NCBI GenBank assembly: GCA_905182995.1
Contig: CAJJDP010000110.1
Coordinates: forward strand, 272,110-336,109
Source: Paramecium octaurelia
Lineage: Eukaryota > Ciliophora > Oligohymenophorea > Peniculida > Parameciidae
Length of the DNA stretch: 64,000 nucleotides
Direction of reading: 5' to 3'
Under the pieces are notes generated by a model. It saw only the letters and a list, made by a program, of their open reading frames with translations. It searched no databases and was not told the origin of the DNA. Shown piece by piece: positions 37,001 through 48,518 of the stretch (the stretch's first letter is position 1; every line of letters starts with the position of its first letter). The translations under genes and the position numbers were made by a program.

Positions 37001-37448
37001 TCTTCAAATATTTCATTTTCAATATAGATTTTTATAACTCTAGTAAGTGATGAATATAATTTTAAGGTTGAAAATTAGTTTGAGTATTACTCTTTCAATT
37101 GTTGTAGACTTGTAGCTGGTTAAAAGTGCCAAAATACATGATCAAGTTCCTTTTCATTCAATTATTAAAAATTATTGATGGAATTGACAAGATTAGATAT
37201 GCCATAGAGGGAATTGATATCTGGCCTAATAGATCGACCATAATAATATCTCGCGAAACGAATTGAGTTCTAAATCAAAATTTCAATATTACTAATGAAG
37301 TTTCAGTATAAAGCTAGGAAGATAGTATTTCGCTCTAGGAAATGTTTGTACCTTTAAAATATAATCCTAATAGCACTATCAAACTACAAAGGAAATAAAG
37401 TAGTGCAAGAAATACTGTCATTAGTATAAGCCTATATCTCAATTCCAT
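34011..37448 (-). CDS. membrane sensor-like protein with C-terminal VWA domain, 1128 aa
   Basis: Two introns (37270-37292, 35046-35073) give 1129 codons. Layout: a membrane helix at residues about 8-38 (LILMTVFLALLYFLCSLIVL); a roughly 310-residue outer domain with Cys and NxS/T sites, as in Cache-type sensors; a second helix (EIVIGCAIHIALLLYFWRK); a short linker with PINQLIKLTD; long coiled-coil and TPR-like helices (for example YKKYNNNPAVGICANNIARI); and a C-terminal VWA domain starting KKLEFIFLIDYSSEMTNEQI. The metal site is DYSSE, a DxSxS-like loop with the last Ser changed to Glu. A two-helix receptor passing a signal to a VWA module is the inferred job. Nothing shows kinase or cyclase activity. 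Confidence 0.75.
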
Positions 37449-37470
37449 TAATTTATTTATAAATGGATTT

Positions 37471-37742
37471 TCAAATTATAGACAAATTATTTATTGGATT
37501 TTGGTTTATTATTATATTGATTACTCGTACTTCTTAATTTAAGATTTAATTTGGACTCCAAGGTAAATCAGTAAGTGTTGATGAAAAGTTGAGAGTTTGA
37601 AATTTGAAGACAGTTTATAAATAAACAACAATATCCTCGCCCTCCCAATTCATTACAGAATCAATTACGTCCTTTTCTAGACACCGTTTTCATTAGCATC
37701 ATACAGAATTAAATATTAACTATCCTATATATTAATATTCAT
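37471..37742 (-). pseudogene. short EF-hand-like gene with a one-base frame break
   Basis: ATG 37742-37740 opens with MNINIQDSQYLILYDANENG, the start of an EF-hand-like calcium loop (D-A-N-E-N-G). The frame then fails at a TGA, but one missing base restores LEKDVIDSVMNWEGEDIVVY and an open frame to TGA 37473-37471 (about 90 residues in all). No GT..AG intron explains the shift. It sits in the 300 bp between the ERGIC3-like gene (10 bp away) and the VWA gene (22 bp away). It may be a recent pseudogene, a sequencing error or a real frameshift site. Confidence 0.4.
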
Positions 37743-37752
37743 TCAGAATATA

Positions 37753-38953
37753 TCACAACCCTAATCTACTAAAAATTGAATTTATGAATTGACTAGTAGA
37801 AAATACTCCTCCTATCACGGCAAAGATGGCTACCACTAATTGAGTCCAAGAGGATATTTTGCTCTAATAAATCGTTGTTATTGGATCGAATTCATATTTA
37901 AATATGATTTAAGGTAACCTTTCACTTGTTGGCAATCTGACTATAGATAACTTTTTAAAATCTTACTTCTGCTCATATGCTGTAAATGTATATAAGTCTG
38001 CCTCTGTAAACAAAGTCTCATAATGACTTTCAACCAACTTCAAATAATATTAAGTGTCTTCCTTCTATTTTAGCTAGTGAGAAGTACCATCAAGAGTGTT
38101 AGTAGTCTTGAAGTACCTTCCGAAAGTCGGTCCTTGCTTTTAGGGTGTAAACTCTAACCAGTTGATAGTATGCGAGAGTTAAATGTCTTAGGAAATCAAC
38201 TATTTTAATATTACAATTTCTTACGCTAACTGCCTATCCCTTTCCATGGAAACTGATGTGAAAATTACCAGGAATTCTTTTAACGTAGAAATGCCCAAAG
38301 ATTTGACAGGATTCTCCGTAAGTAAATGCCATAGCAGTTAAATCATTCATATCTATATATTGTTATCCTCTTCTTTCTTCTCCAAATTCTTCAGTAAACA
38401 ACACTCTTCTTCCATTTTATTATATGTAAGAATATTTGCATTGTTGAATACTTTCCTTTCTCGGCAAAGGCCAATCTCGGCTTGCATATGCCAACAACAC
38501 ATCCTAACATGTTATGCATTTTTGTCCCTCAAACAATTATGCTCCATAACAATCATTTACTTCATTTGAATTATGCCAATTCCAGTGATACAATGATTGT
38601 TCAAACAATTTCACATTCTCTGCATACTCTTTATTTATGAACCTTCCATCTCTAATTCTTAACTTATGTATCGTGTATTCCATATCTTCCAAATGAGTCC
38701 CTGTGATATCCTACTAATCCAACGATAAGGCAAAACATGTCATATCGTGAACAGTGATATTCAAATTGACTCTTATTCTTTCATCAATATTGGTAGTATC
38801 AATCGTGGACAATACTTCCAATTAAAATGATCTTATTATTTCTCCAATAATTAGAAATCCTACTGAAAATACAGTTACAAGGGCTAATATTCCACCACAA
38901 GTAGTCTTCTTTGTTTCTACTTTTGACTTTGTGAATAAATTGATTTACTACAT
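37753..38953 (-). CDS. ERGIC3/Erv46-type ER-Golgi transport protein, 391 aa
   Basis: One intron (38200-38224) gives 392 codons. After a short cytosolic start with a membrane helix (GILALVTVFSVGFLIIGEII) come the family's lumenal motifs: VLSTIDTTNIDERIRVNLNI, HDMTCFALSLDQQDITGTH, CYGAQLFEGQKCITCQDVLL, and GESCQIFGHFYVKRIPGNFH. The second membrane helix near the C-terminus reads VAIFAVIGGVFSTSQFINSI, as in Erv41/Erv46. These proteins cycle in COPII/COPI vesicles and act as cargo receptors. Order, length and the two helices all fit. The region of about 35 residues before GESCQ is lineage-specific and Q/E/R-rich. A paralogue (Erv41/ERGIC2) is less likely because of the CxxC-type Cys cluster. Confidence 0.93.
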
Positions 38954-39316
38954 AAATTAATTTATATTAAAGCAATCAATTATGAGAGTATAATTCAAAT
39001 AATCAACATGAATACACATTCCTTCTAACCTTTGATTATTAAGAATACTTTTTAGGATTTTTGATTAAATCGATTAAATATTCAGGATTCTCAGAACTTA
39101 TTACTTAAAATTTTATATTATCAAATCAATTTTATATATCCTAAACTAATGTAATTAACGAAACCTCTTTGGCTTTCATATTCACCTCAAGCAAAACCAT
39201 GATATTTAAGGAGGACTGAAATCTGAGAGTAAAATTTGTTTTATGTCACAAATTATTGTCTTTTTTGCAGAGAAATAAATTAGTTAATAAATACAAAATA
39301 AATGATGAGTTTATTC
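38954..39316. other. spacer, no gene seen
   Basis: About 360 bases of AT-rich DNA between two minus-strand genes, with no coding signal above noise. Confidence 0.5.
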
Positions 39317-39736
39317 TCATTTTAGTGCCATGTGGACAAATTTAGAGGATTCTGAGCAAAATTTGACGTGCTTCTATGAGATTTTTTCACTGGAACTTGA
39401 ACTTTGAAAAGATTCTCGTTTTTTCAATATGCCTTTTTTCTCAATGGATTCTTTTGAGATATTGAGTTAGCTTGGAGTTTTTGAGATGGAAGCCATCCTT
39501 TGACAACTATAATGAGATTCTTTTTAGACTTTTTTAATACGACTCTATTTGCGCCGTAAAGCTGAACCAATTTCACATTGTAACTCTTCATCTTATTCAA
39601 TCATTTATATTTGGAGATTCTGAAGTGACTTGCAGATGTCTGCTTTCGTTTTTACATTCAATTCCCTTAATCTTTGATAATTTTGATATAATGGAGAATC
39701 ATTTTATTAGATTTCTCTATCCCAATCACTTGACAT
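39317..39736 (-). CDS. unrecognised small basic protein, 139 aa
   Basis: Intronless, ATG 39736-39734 to TGA 39319-39317. The product opens MSSDWDREIQQNDSPLYQNY and continues with helix-forming LRELNVKTKADICKSLQNLQ and QMIEQDEELQCEIGSALRRK. The second half is Ser/Lys-rich (KTPSQLNISKESIEKK, ESFQSSSSSEKISQKH), resembling a disordered phosphorylatable tail. It has no signal peptide and no known motif. A rival frame on the same strand contains an internal TGA and was rejected. About 200 bp upstream is the chitin synthase start on the opposite strand. Confidence 0.6.
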
Positions 39737-39942
39737 AAATTTAAAGATAAAATATAATAATCAATTTTCGATCGATTAAATTGGAGCAAAGTAATAATTC
39801 TTGTGAGTTTATTATAATTGACTCGGATGTATAAAAATGTGTATTAATTTAATATTTCAATATTCATTTATTTTATAATAACTAAATATTTATACAAATA
39901 GAGAAAACCTCAAATAGAATAATTAATAATTATTTAAAAAAA

Positions 39943-42926
39943 ATGTATATTTCTACTCAAATTGGAAGGTGCTTAGTCGAGGAACCTGATCTCAAAAATC
40001 GAATGCTCTACAAAACCTTAGAATTAGAATTATAAGGTACAGAAATTTGGCAATTGTTTAGCTCAGGGAGGCTTGAAAGTAGTGAAAAACACATTCTAAA
40101 ATGATCCTAAATATGAGTTAAAGAACTTTGACTTAAGAAAGAGATTCGATCTGAGGCCCAAAAATATTCATTCATAGAATATTTAATAAAATCTTTAAAC
40201 ACAATAGTTGTAAACCTAGGAGGTTTCAAGAAATCTTCGATCTTTGAACTTCACTTAAAGACTAATAAGACAAGAAGAAATAACAGATCATAATCACAAT
40301 GGTTTGTTGAGTGCTTTGATCTACGAAGCCCGATAGAAGTAGCTATAATAATAGCCTCCTGGCTCATAGGACTAAAAATAATGTCTTCTTGACAACCTAG
40401 ATGGCAATGACATGAGATTATTGGTATGTATAACCATGTTCAGAGAACCCCTAACTTAGCTATAAAAGTCAATTGATGGTGTAGTGTAGTCTTTAGATGC
40501 ATTTATGAAGTATGGGATAGCTCCTCATCAAATTGGAGTTTGTGTGTTCTTTGATGGAATAGAAAATATTCATAATGTGATGGATGAGAATGGGACAGCA
40601 TATCATGAAAATATTATTCGTAATTAATAATAATAAAATTCTTAGCCTACTTTAAAAGCAACCTAGATGAGCAATACGGGATCAAGGATAAAAAGACACT
40701 TGACTACCAATATTGGGAGTACAAGAAACACAAGAAATTCTTGAACGATTACAATCCTCAGAACATTATAAATTTGAGGAAAAACAAGGAACTCCTATTA
40801 AAGAAATTCAAAAAATACAAGGATTCCCTTCTACCAATAATGAAAGCCTAAAAGGGCTATAAATGGATGCCATAAGATGAATGGGTGGAAACCAACATCA
40901 TATAGGCAATGATCAGATAATACCAATTGTCAAAATAGTATATTTAGGATAGAGATAACACTGCCTGGGTATATTAAGGTAGACATGTTTATCAGGAATG
41001 CACAATGCCAATATTTTATGTTTTCAAATTCAAAAATGGGTCTAAACTCTCTTCCCATCTATGGTTTTTTAAAGGATTTTGCTAAGAATTGAAACCAGAA
41101 TATTGTTTATTGATGGACTGTGGAGCTGTTCCTGCTAAAGACAGTATTTTTAGATTAATAAGTTCAATGGAGGCAGATCCAAAGATAGGCGGTGTATGTG
41201 GCAATATGAGAATAGAAGAGGAGATAGAAAACAATGAAGCCCAAAATGATTAATAAATGGATATTCTAAGCAAAATCCTAAATACACATTTCTTTTCAAT
41301 AAAAAAATGCTAATAATGTGAATATGATATTGGACACACTTTGGATAAAAATTACGAATCAGCCTTGAATTACATCCATGTTTTGCCAGGAGCTTTCTCG
41401 GCTTATCGATACTAAGCCTTCAGTTAACATTACAAAAAGTACTCAAGGTAGGCAATGTACATTCAATCCCAATTAAATATGCTACCTAGGGTTACTTAAG
41501 ATAATCAACAAGATATTAATGTTAATGTGGATAATTCACAAGGTTCCCATATTCCTATTCAAGTGGAAGACTATAATATTCTCAATTTTTATTTGAGGTA
41601 AGTGATGGAATCTGATTATTAATATAGCAGTATTACTGAAGCTAATATGTTTTTGGCTGAGGATCGGGTATTATGTTTATTGCTGTTTTGCTAAAGTTTT
41701 TATCTAAAATACATTCCAGATGCCATAGTTTATGTAGATGCTTGTTAAAGTTTGATTGATTTGCTATTTTAAAGAAGGAGATGGATAAATGGAAGTTGGT
41801 TTGCTCTGAATTATGTTTAAGAGACTTATCATGACAAATTAGAGGGCAGTTTTCATACATGGGAGGCAAAGCAAATGCTTAAATTTAGCATTATAACTGC
41901 AAACTTAAATCAACTATAATAATACTTTTTCTAATCATTCTAGATAGTTTGGTTGTTCATGGTATTGTAAACTGCTGTAGATTCTAATGGTACAATGGAA
42001 GATAAACATTATAATCCTATCTAGGAATCTACTGACAACATTGTAGTTTCTGCAATTATAGGATTGTACATCTTCTTGGTTTTAATGCTTATATATTTAT
42101 CTTTGACTTATGACTAATAGATATTGAATAATGTGAATGGAACTATTGCTCAATCAAAAAAGCAGGTTTAAGATAAGATTAAGAACTACTATTATTCGAG
42201 ATACTATTTTGTTTCTACTATATTGGGTTTAATGAGTTTAGCAACTGTTGGCTACACAATTTATCTACTAATTTAATAAATCATATTGGAACTCAAATTT
42301 AGTGAGTTTTTAGAAGTACCAAATGCACCCCAATCATATTATAGTTTACTTATAGTTCTGAACTTTGGAATTTTGGGACTTCCATTTCTCTTCACTTTAG
42401 TTACTTAGCCGTCGATAATATTGAGTGTGATTGTTAATTCCATTCATTACTTCTATTTTCAGCCTACCTATACTCATTTATTCATTACTTATGCTTTTTG
42501 TAGGATTGATGACTTATCTTGGGGAACCAAGGGTCTTACTGAAGACAACAGCAAAAATAAAGTATACACCGACAAAGTCTACAAAAAATACTTATTTGTT
42601 ATTAAGTGGATAGTACTTAATTGCTTACTTTCAGGAATTCTAATACTATTACTAAGAATGAACATTTCAATGTTGCCTTCATTCCTAATTTTATTTGTGT
42701 CCGTAATTCTAACGGTCATCAGTATAATCAAAGGGTTTTTAGCACTAATTCACTTATTCCAATTCTACATGCCTTCAGGAACCAAGGCTAGAAGAGACAA
42801 GTAAATTTATAATATGAAATATTTAGATTAATTAAAAGCGTAGACAAAAAGAAAGAAACCTTAGAAAGAGGCAAATCTTTTAACACTAATTTATAAAAAT
42901 TCTTCATGCCACAAAATTCTAGATGA
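39943..42926 (+). CDS. chitin synthase (GT2 family), 968 aa
   Basis: Three introns (40037-40061, 40620-40645, 42801-42826) give exactly 969 codons. The N-terminal 200 residues are Q-rich and cytosolic. The GT2 catalytic core follows: [31 protein letters not shown], the donor-site [56 protein letters not shown] (EDR, catalytic base) and [15 protein letters not shown] (the QRRRW product-binding motif). At least six membrane helices follow (for example [39 protein letters not shown]), with [10 protein letters not shown] near the end, a motif of fungal-type chitin synthases. The enzyme makes beta-1,4-GlcNAc chains and extrudes them across the membrane. In ciliates this may serve cyst walls or loricas; its use here is not shown. 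Confidence 0.95.
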
Positions 42927-42938
42927 AATGTTATTTTT

Positions 42939-44664
42939 TCAAGCATTATATTTTATTTTGAACATCGCAATCTTCTTAGTTATTTGAACTTCTTGACCGT
43001 ACTGATTCATCTCTAATACTCACTTCTATTTGGCTTTATCTAATTTATTAATTGTCTTGAGGAGTATCATCCATTGGATCAGGCAAGTGAATTTCATGAA
43101 TCTGAATATGCTCACTCTTTAATTCACTGTTGGCATCAAAAGGAATTTCTCTTGCAGATTTGAAAAGACTGGAACTCTTCAAATGCTTGATTTGACAGAT
43201 TCTACTACTTCTTTTAGTATTTCCAGCACTTTATAATCTTGATTGTATGCTATTAACACTCTCTATTCTGGATTCGTCCATCATTGGAGACAACGCTATC
43301 TTCCTTTGATTTTCTCTGTAAGAATGTATTAATTGATTAAGTTCTATTGATTTTTTCTACTCTATGTTCTTTTCAATCTTCATAATCTATAATTAATCAG
43401 ACATGTCTTTACTCTTTGTTTCATCTTGAGTCTCTTCATTCTGTATTCCAAATGCAAATCAATTTCCTCCGACAATGCTTTGTATAAACTCATCAAATCT
43501 GCTGTCAACTCATCAAAAAGTTACTATGATTACTCCAAATAGTCCAAGACCTTCTCATTATTTTCGTATAGTTGCTCCAAACGGTTCTCCATAAATTACA
43601 GTTCTCTCAAATTCAATTAATCATTTGAAGCAGCCTCGTGTGAGATTGAATACTTCTGTTTCAGTTTATCAATCTCCACATTTTCATCATTTTCCTTCAA
43701 AGTTCTGTAGAAGTTGATCCCCATGATGGCCACAGGCAATGATATTGTTGTAGTTCCTAACAATGCTGTTATACAGGCTATGAATTTGCCTTATATTGTC
43801 TGTGGTATCAAATCCCCATAACCAACTGTTGTCATCGTAACTACACACCACCAAATGGCATCTGGAATAGATTTAATTTGATTCTCTCCTTAATCGCTTT
43901 CGTCTTCATTATACTCCAAATAGTAGATGATCGTCGAAAAAAAGATCACCATTAGCAATAACATCACTATTAGCATTAATATATCTTTCAATGAGTTTTT
44001 AACTGTATCTGCCTTAATTATCGAAATAAATTACTAACATTGAAATTTCTTTCATGAATCTGGACAATTTGAACAAACGAAATATTCGAATGAATCGGAT
44101 TAATCTTAGCACTCTCAATTATGAAAATGAGCCACTTGTTAGTGTTAGACTCAGTAAAAAGGGCAGGATAGATACAAAGTCGATCAAGTTCATTGGAGAT
44201 ATGATAAATTACAAGAGTGACCTATCAAAAGCACTGGTTGAAAATAAACGCAAAACTAAGGATAATTATATAATCTTACTATACTCAGTACCAAAAAACA
44301 CGAACAAATACAATTCAACAGTGGAACTAGCAGAATCGTAAGTTTCGTTGCCTGATTCATAGATAGAATCAACTATTATTGTTATACATGATAATAAGAT
44401 GCTTAGCAACAGTATAATTTATATCACTTTAGCTAGAATTGAGCTTTGTGGATCTTCTAACAATATGTATACATGCTATTAGCATTCCTTAATCAAGACT
44501 TTGAATTTCCCAATTACATTTTGATTCATCAATTTCCTCCTCAAGGAGAAATCTTCTGTTTTTAGTTTTCTTAAGAATGTAGCTTTGGTTTGAAGATTGT
44601 GTAACTACTTACTTTGGCTTTATTTCGAAACAGATGAAGAGTTAGATGAATTAGATTTCTTCAT
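42939..44664 (-). CDS. voltage-gated potassium channel (Kv/KCNQ-like six-helix), 533 aa
   Basis: Five introns (44583-44612, 44256-44279, 44013-44034, 43387-43412, 43002-43023) give 534 codons; two end in AAG and one in CAG. S1 [21 protein letters not shown]2 [18 protein letters not shown]3 [19 protein letters not shown]4 [20 protein letters not shown] (five or more Arg/Lys at every third place), S5 [20 protein letters not shown], pore loop [18 protein letters not shown]6 [20 protein letters not shown]. The selectivity filter TVGYGD is canonical. The C-terminal 240 residues form a coiled coil and a Ser-rich tail that could tetramerise or regulate it. It converges on the chitin synthase with only 12 bases between the two stop codons. 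Confidence 0.95.
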
Positions 44665-44845
44665 TTCTTGCTCAAATTAATAAATATATTGATATCAAAG
44701 TAGAAAACTATTTAAATGATTGAGATTTTAACAACCAAAAATTAAACGTAAAAGTTAAGCTTGTCTAAAATAGAGTGTCAAGAAGAGAAGCCTTGGAATT
44801 ACAAAAATATTTTTATTAAGACAAAATAAAAAAGATTGTCTTATA

Positions 44846-47800
44846 TCATTTTTCTGTTAATTCTCTAAATCCTTTCCAATCCTTTGGTGCCTTTCCACCG
44901 CATGAATGTATTACTTCCAAGAGTGTATTTGAGGGTCCGTCCTTGTGCTCAGGAATCATGGACTATGCATAATAAAAGATAAAAATTACTAAAGTCTTTT
45001 GGAATGTTTATTAGGCATCACCCCAAGATCCCTTAATGTATTGGTCAAAGCCTATTTTCCAGGTTTCATAAAACACCTAAGATCAATGATATAAATTACT
45101 TATGTATAAGGCTCTCTTGCTGCAGCCAATTCGTCATCAGTAGAAAATAGATCAGTCACAGATACTTAATTATTTTAGACCTTCTTCATTAAATCTTCCC
45201 TCTTAAACCTATTCAAAACTCTAAACTTCTTGGACTCCTTCTGGGTCATTTAGGAAACATCAAATTTGTCTCTTAACCCTTTGATTTTTGATTATAGGTT
45301 TTTTATTGACATGTCAATGGTGTGTAATTCTAGGATTATGTTATAGAGAGATACCTAAAGGAACAATACTTCCTTTCACAGTAACAATATCGATCATTCT
45401 CATTTACTTCTAGCATTCTTCAGTGAGATATTGTTTCAAAATGCCACTAACGAGAATGAGCGCTCCGAATTATTTCGTAGCTGCCTCCAACCTAGACGCC
45501 ATGTTAACATTAGGACTAAGATAGGAAGCATCGATTTTAAAACCAGAACCTATGGCTCCTTCGATTCCCCATCCCATATGTAGACCAAACCCCATTTTAA
45601 CAGAGTAATCTTTCATTCTTGCATTGAGACCTTCGTGTTTCTTATACTTTTCTAATTTCTTGGAAATTGAGATTCCAGTAATTATTTTTAGAAAAGCCAA
45701 TACAGCCATATCTCCTTTCTATTTGATGTATCTGTCACTTTTGAGTTTCAAATTTTTAGGATTATCAGGGTCTGGATGGTAATCGTTAGGGGAATATTTC
45801 CAAACTAACAGAAATGCATCTCCTATATTTTTATTAGCTGATCCACTCATCGAGTCAACAGTAGAATGAACAATTTCAGCGATTTCATTTACAAATAGCA
45901 TAACCCCTTGTTACAAGACTTCTGTGGCCTAGAATAATCATTACATAGTGTTACATCTGTAAAATTTCTAATATCACAAAAACCAAAGATAGCAAGAATC
46001 TTCTTCCCAGGAATCATGGGATCAACACTACCACCCTTTTTGATGTTCTCAGCTATAATTTCAGAACCAGCCTCTCCGAAACCAACTGCCAATAGTGCTC
46101 CCACTTTCATTATTAGTCTCTATAAAACATAGGTTTCCATATGTTTCTCAATTTCTTTTTGTTTTAACTTTTCTACATCTTATTGTTTTTCCAATTCCTC
46201 CATTATTAGGTCCTCCTACTCCTCAATATTGACTGCTTCCAAAGGGTTGGCTGCGATCATTTCAATTTTTTGCATCATAGCCTCAATGGGATCAATTACC
46301 AAATCTGAAACATCCTTACTAAACATTAATGCTGAAACTGCTAAAACAATACAGACAAAAACAGTTTAAAAGATTGATAAAATTGCATTCGTCTAATTGT
46401 AACTCACTAAATCAGCAGCTGCATAAGTTTATAGATCAGATCCTTCAGATTTAACATAGTATTAAAGATCAGAGAATCTATATTGATTTTTTGTTTCATA
46501 AGCAGGCTATTCAAAGATCTCAGGGTTGGTACTGTAACTCCATTCGTGTAATTTTTGATTAGTATCGCCTTCCAATTTAACATCCACACTATAGATTGGA
46601 AATATCTCAGACACATGGAATTAGGCATATTGTTAGAGAAGTGACTTCATCACTGAGTCATTGTCTCTAAATTAATAGATTCTGTAAATTCCTGAGTCAT
46701 AGCTACTGATCATTTCTTAGTAGGTATCCAATGAAAGAACTGGAATACTTATTAGAATGGCTAGAATGATAGTGATAACTCTTCTCATAACGAGATCTGA
46801 AAGTTATGCACCGACTATAGACTCTTTAATTTGATCTTCCGCTTGAGAAGTCGTTGATGAAGTTTTTAAATTAGAAGTGGTTGAATTTTTATCAGGAGTC
46901 CTAGATGATTCAATGTCATTCTGAGATCCCCTTTATTCTTCATTATTAGAAACGATTGGTACTACTTGTTGGTTTGATTAAGCCTGTATTTAAGGTTATT
47001 GTGGAGCCTGCTAATCTTAGCTTTTATTTTGTTGAGCTTATCGAAGCAACTCCTATAATAACTTTTTCTATTATTCCTTCTCCATCTACTATCGAGCATG
47101 CTTATACAACTTGACTAATCTCACCAATCGAATCACTCTAATAACTCTGGCTGCCTTTCTAGCTGCTCTAGATGCTGTTCCGATCGATTTAATTTAAGCT
47201 GCACTTGAAAGGTCTCCAGAATACCATGTGTCAGTAATCCAGCCCAAATCCAATATCATTGTTATTGTGGATATAACGTCCAATACAAAGTAAAACTAAA
47301 TCTTACGAAAATATTTACATTAAACACATATTCTGGTTTACAAATGCTGGTAAGAATTATCTCCGCTAAGAAAGCAACCATACAAATCACTGTTAGGATG
47401 AAGAACACATCATCTCCTTGTTTATCAACTGACAGTATGCGAATGTCATCTCCGAAGAGTGCATAAATGGTAACTATGGCCATGATTATTGAGAATGGGG
47501 TGCTCTCAGTAAGTTTCAAAATCTTTTTTGCAAACTCAGATTATTGCTTTTGAACATGGTGTCTGCTCTTCAGCTTACTATTCATCCTTTTAACGCGCTT
47601 CTGTGTTGTTTCTGGGATGTTAATTATCAAAATTTACATTAAGCTGGAGACTTCCCACCTCCTGAACTTTTTATGGAGATGTCATCCTGGCTGTGATGAT
47701 TTGATCCATTCATTTACTTGTTTAATTTTTTCAATTCATCTGGCGGTGGCTCTTTCTTTCGGATTAATGGTTGAGCTGTCTGTTTATCCGTTAACTAATA

Positions 47801-48024
47801 TTTATTATTAGATACTAAAGGGGCCTGGTTTTGTCCCTGATTCTCGGAAGAACGCTTAGCCGATCGATCTGATGGTAACTGAAGCTATTATTTTATGAAT
47901 AAACTACAACATTTGGGTCGGATACCATTTCATTGAAATTCTTTACGACTTGGGACGGAACAAAGACTTCGCCTAAACCTTGTTCCTCGTGTACAAGTTT
48001 ATCTTGCTCATTTTGCATGTTCAT
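44846..48024 (-). CDS. voltage-sensor-linked class III adenylate-type cyclase, 1001 aa
   Basis: Seven introns (47885-47907, 47612-47637, 47296-47318, 45929-45954, 45330-45354, 45077-45099, 44963-44989) give 1002 codons. Residues about 130-300 are a voltage-sensor: S1 FSIIMAIVTIYALFG, S2 DVFFILTVICMVAFLAEIIL, S3 FYFVLDVISTITMILDLGW, and S4 SRAARKAARVIRVIRLVRLV with Arg/Lys at about every third place. A helix (VITIILAILISIPVLSLD), a roughly 150-residue outer domain and another helix (ILSIFQTVFVCIVLAVSAL) follow, then the cyclase: FGFCDIRNFTDATEVL (metal Asp), ANKNIGDAFLLVW (Lys and metal Asp), VNMASRLEAAT (transition-state Asn, Arg). The Lys before IGD favours ATP. No channel pore lies between S4 and the outer domain. 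A role as cAMP source gated by voltage is inferred. Confidence 0.88.
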
Positions 48025-48049
48025 ATTTTAATAAATTAAATATAGACAA
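48025..48049. promoter_or_regulatory. 25-bp divergent intergenic spacer
   Basis: The cyclase ATG (48024, minus) and the next gene's ATG (48050, plus) are separated by 25 A/T-rich bases, so the transcription signals of both must lie within or overlap this short spacer. Confidence 0.5.
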
Positions 48050-48518
48050 ATGATTAATAATTTACAACCCTTATTTGGTATGTATAAGGAACTTTGGATC
48101 GAAAATGCAACTTAATTAAAAGAGGCCTTGGAGAAATGGGATCAGCATCAATTAAAATCCTGGCTCCAAAAAATGGAAAGTTATCTATTTTGATTACTCA
48201 TTAGGAACCATATTTACATTCCAATATGATGAGTGTATTGGACTGCTAAATGAGTTTTAACCAAATTATATCTAGAATTTGCCCAATGACATGGGCATAT
48301 AATGTAACAAACTAAGGACTATGTTTTAGAACAACTCAACTTAATATCTAATAGTGAACACTTATCTAAAATTGTTACGCTGTTTGAAAAAATCCCTTGA
48401 ACCAATTTACAACTCCACTCATTTACTTAACTCTATAAGAAATCTGGAATTATACCTTTCCTCTCCATTGAATTAAAATACTATCAAGCCTTAAGAATGC
48501 AATTGCACAACCTTCTGA
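48050..48518 (+). CDS. unrecognised small protein, 147 aa
   Basis: One intron (48180-48204, GTTATC..ATTAG) gives 148 codons, ending at TGA 48516-48518. The sequence starts MINNLQPLFGMYKELWIENA and is helical throughout, with many conserved-looking aromatic and Leu positions (ALEKWDQHQLKSWLQKME, YDECIGLLNEF, VNTYLKLLRCLKKSLEPIYN). It ends in a Cys pair ECNCTTF. No signal peptide, membrane helix or catalytic motif is present. The terminal CxC-T-x plus F is not a proper prenylation box. Small helical adaptor or complex subunit is the only general guess. Confidence 0.65.

Noticed and set aside
44054-44341. Plus-strand 95-codon ORF
   Set aside because: It is antisense to the S2-S4 region of the Kv channel.
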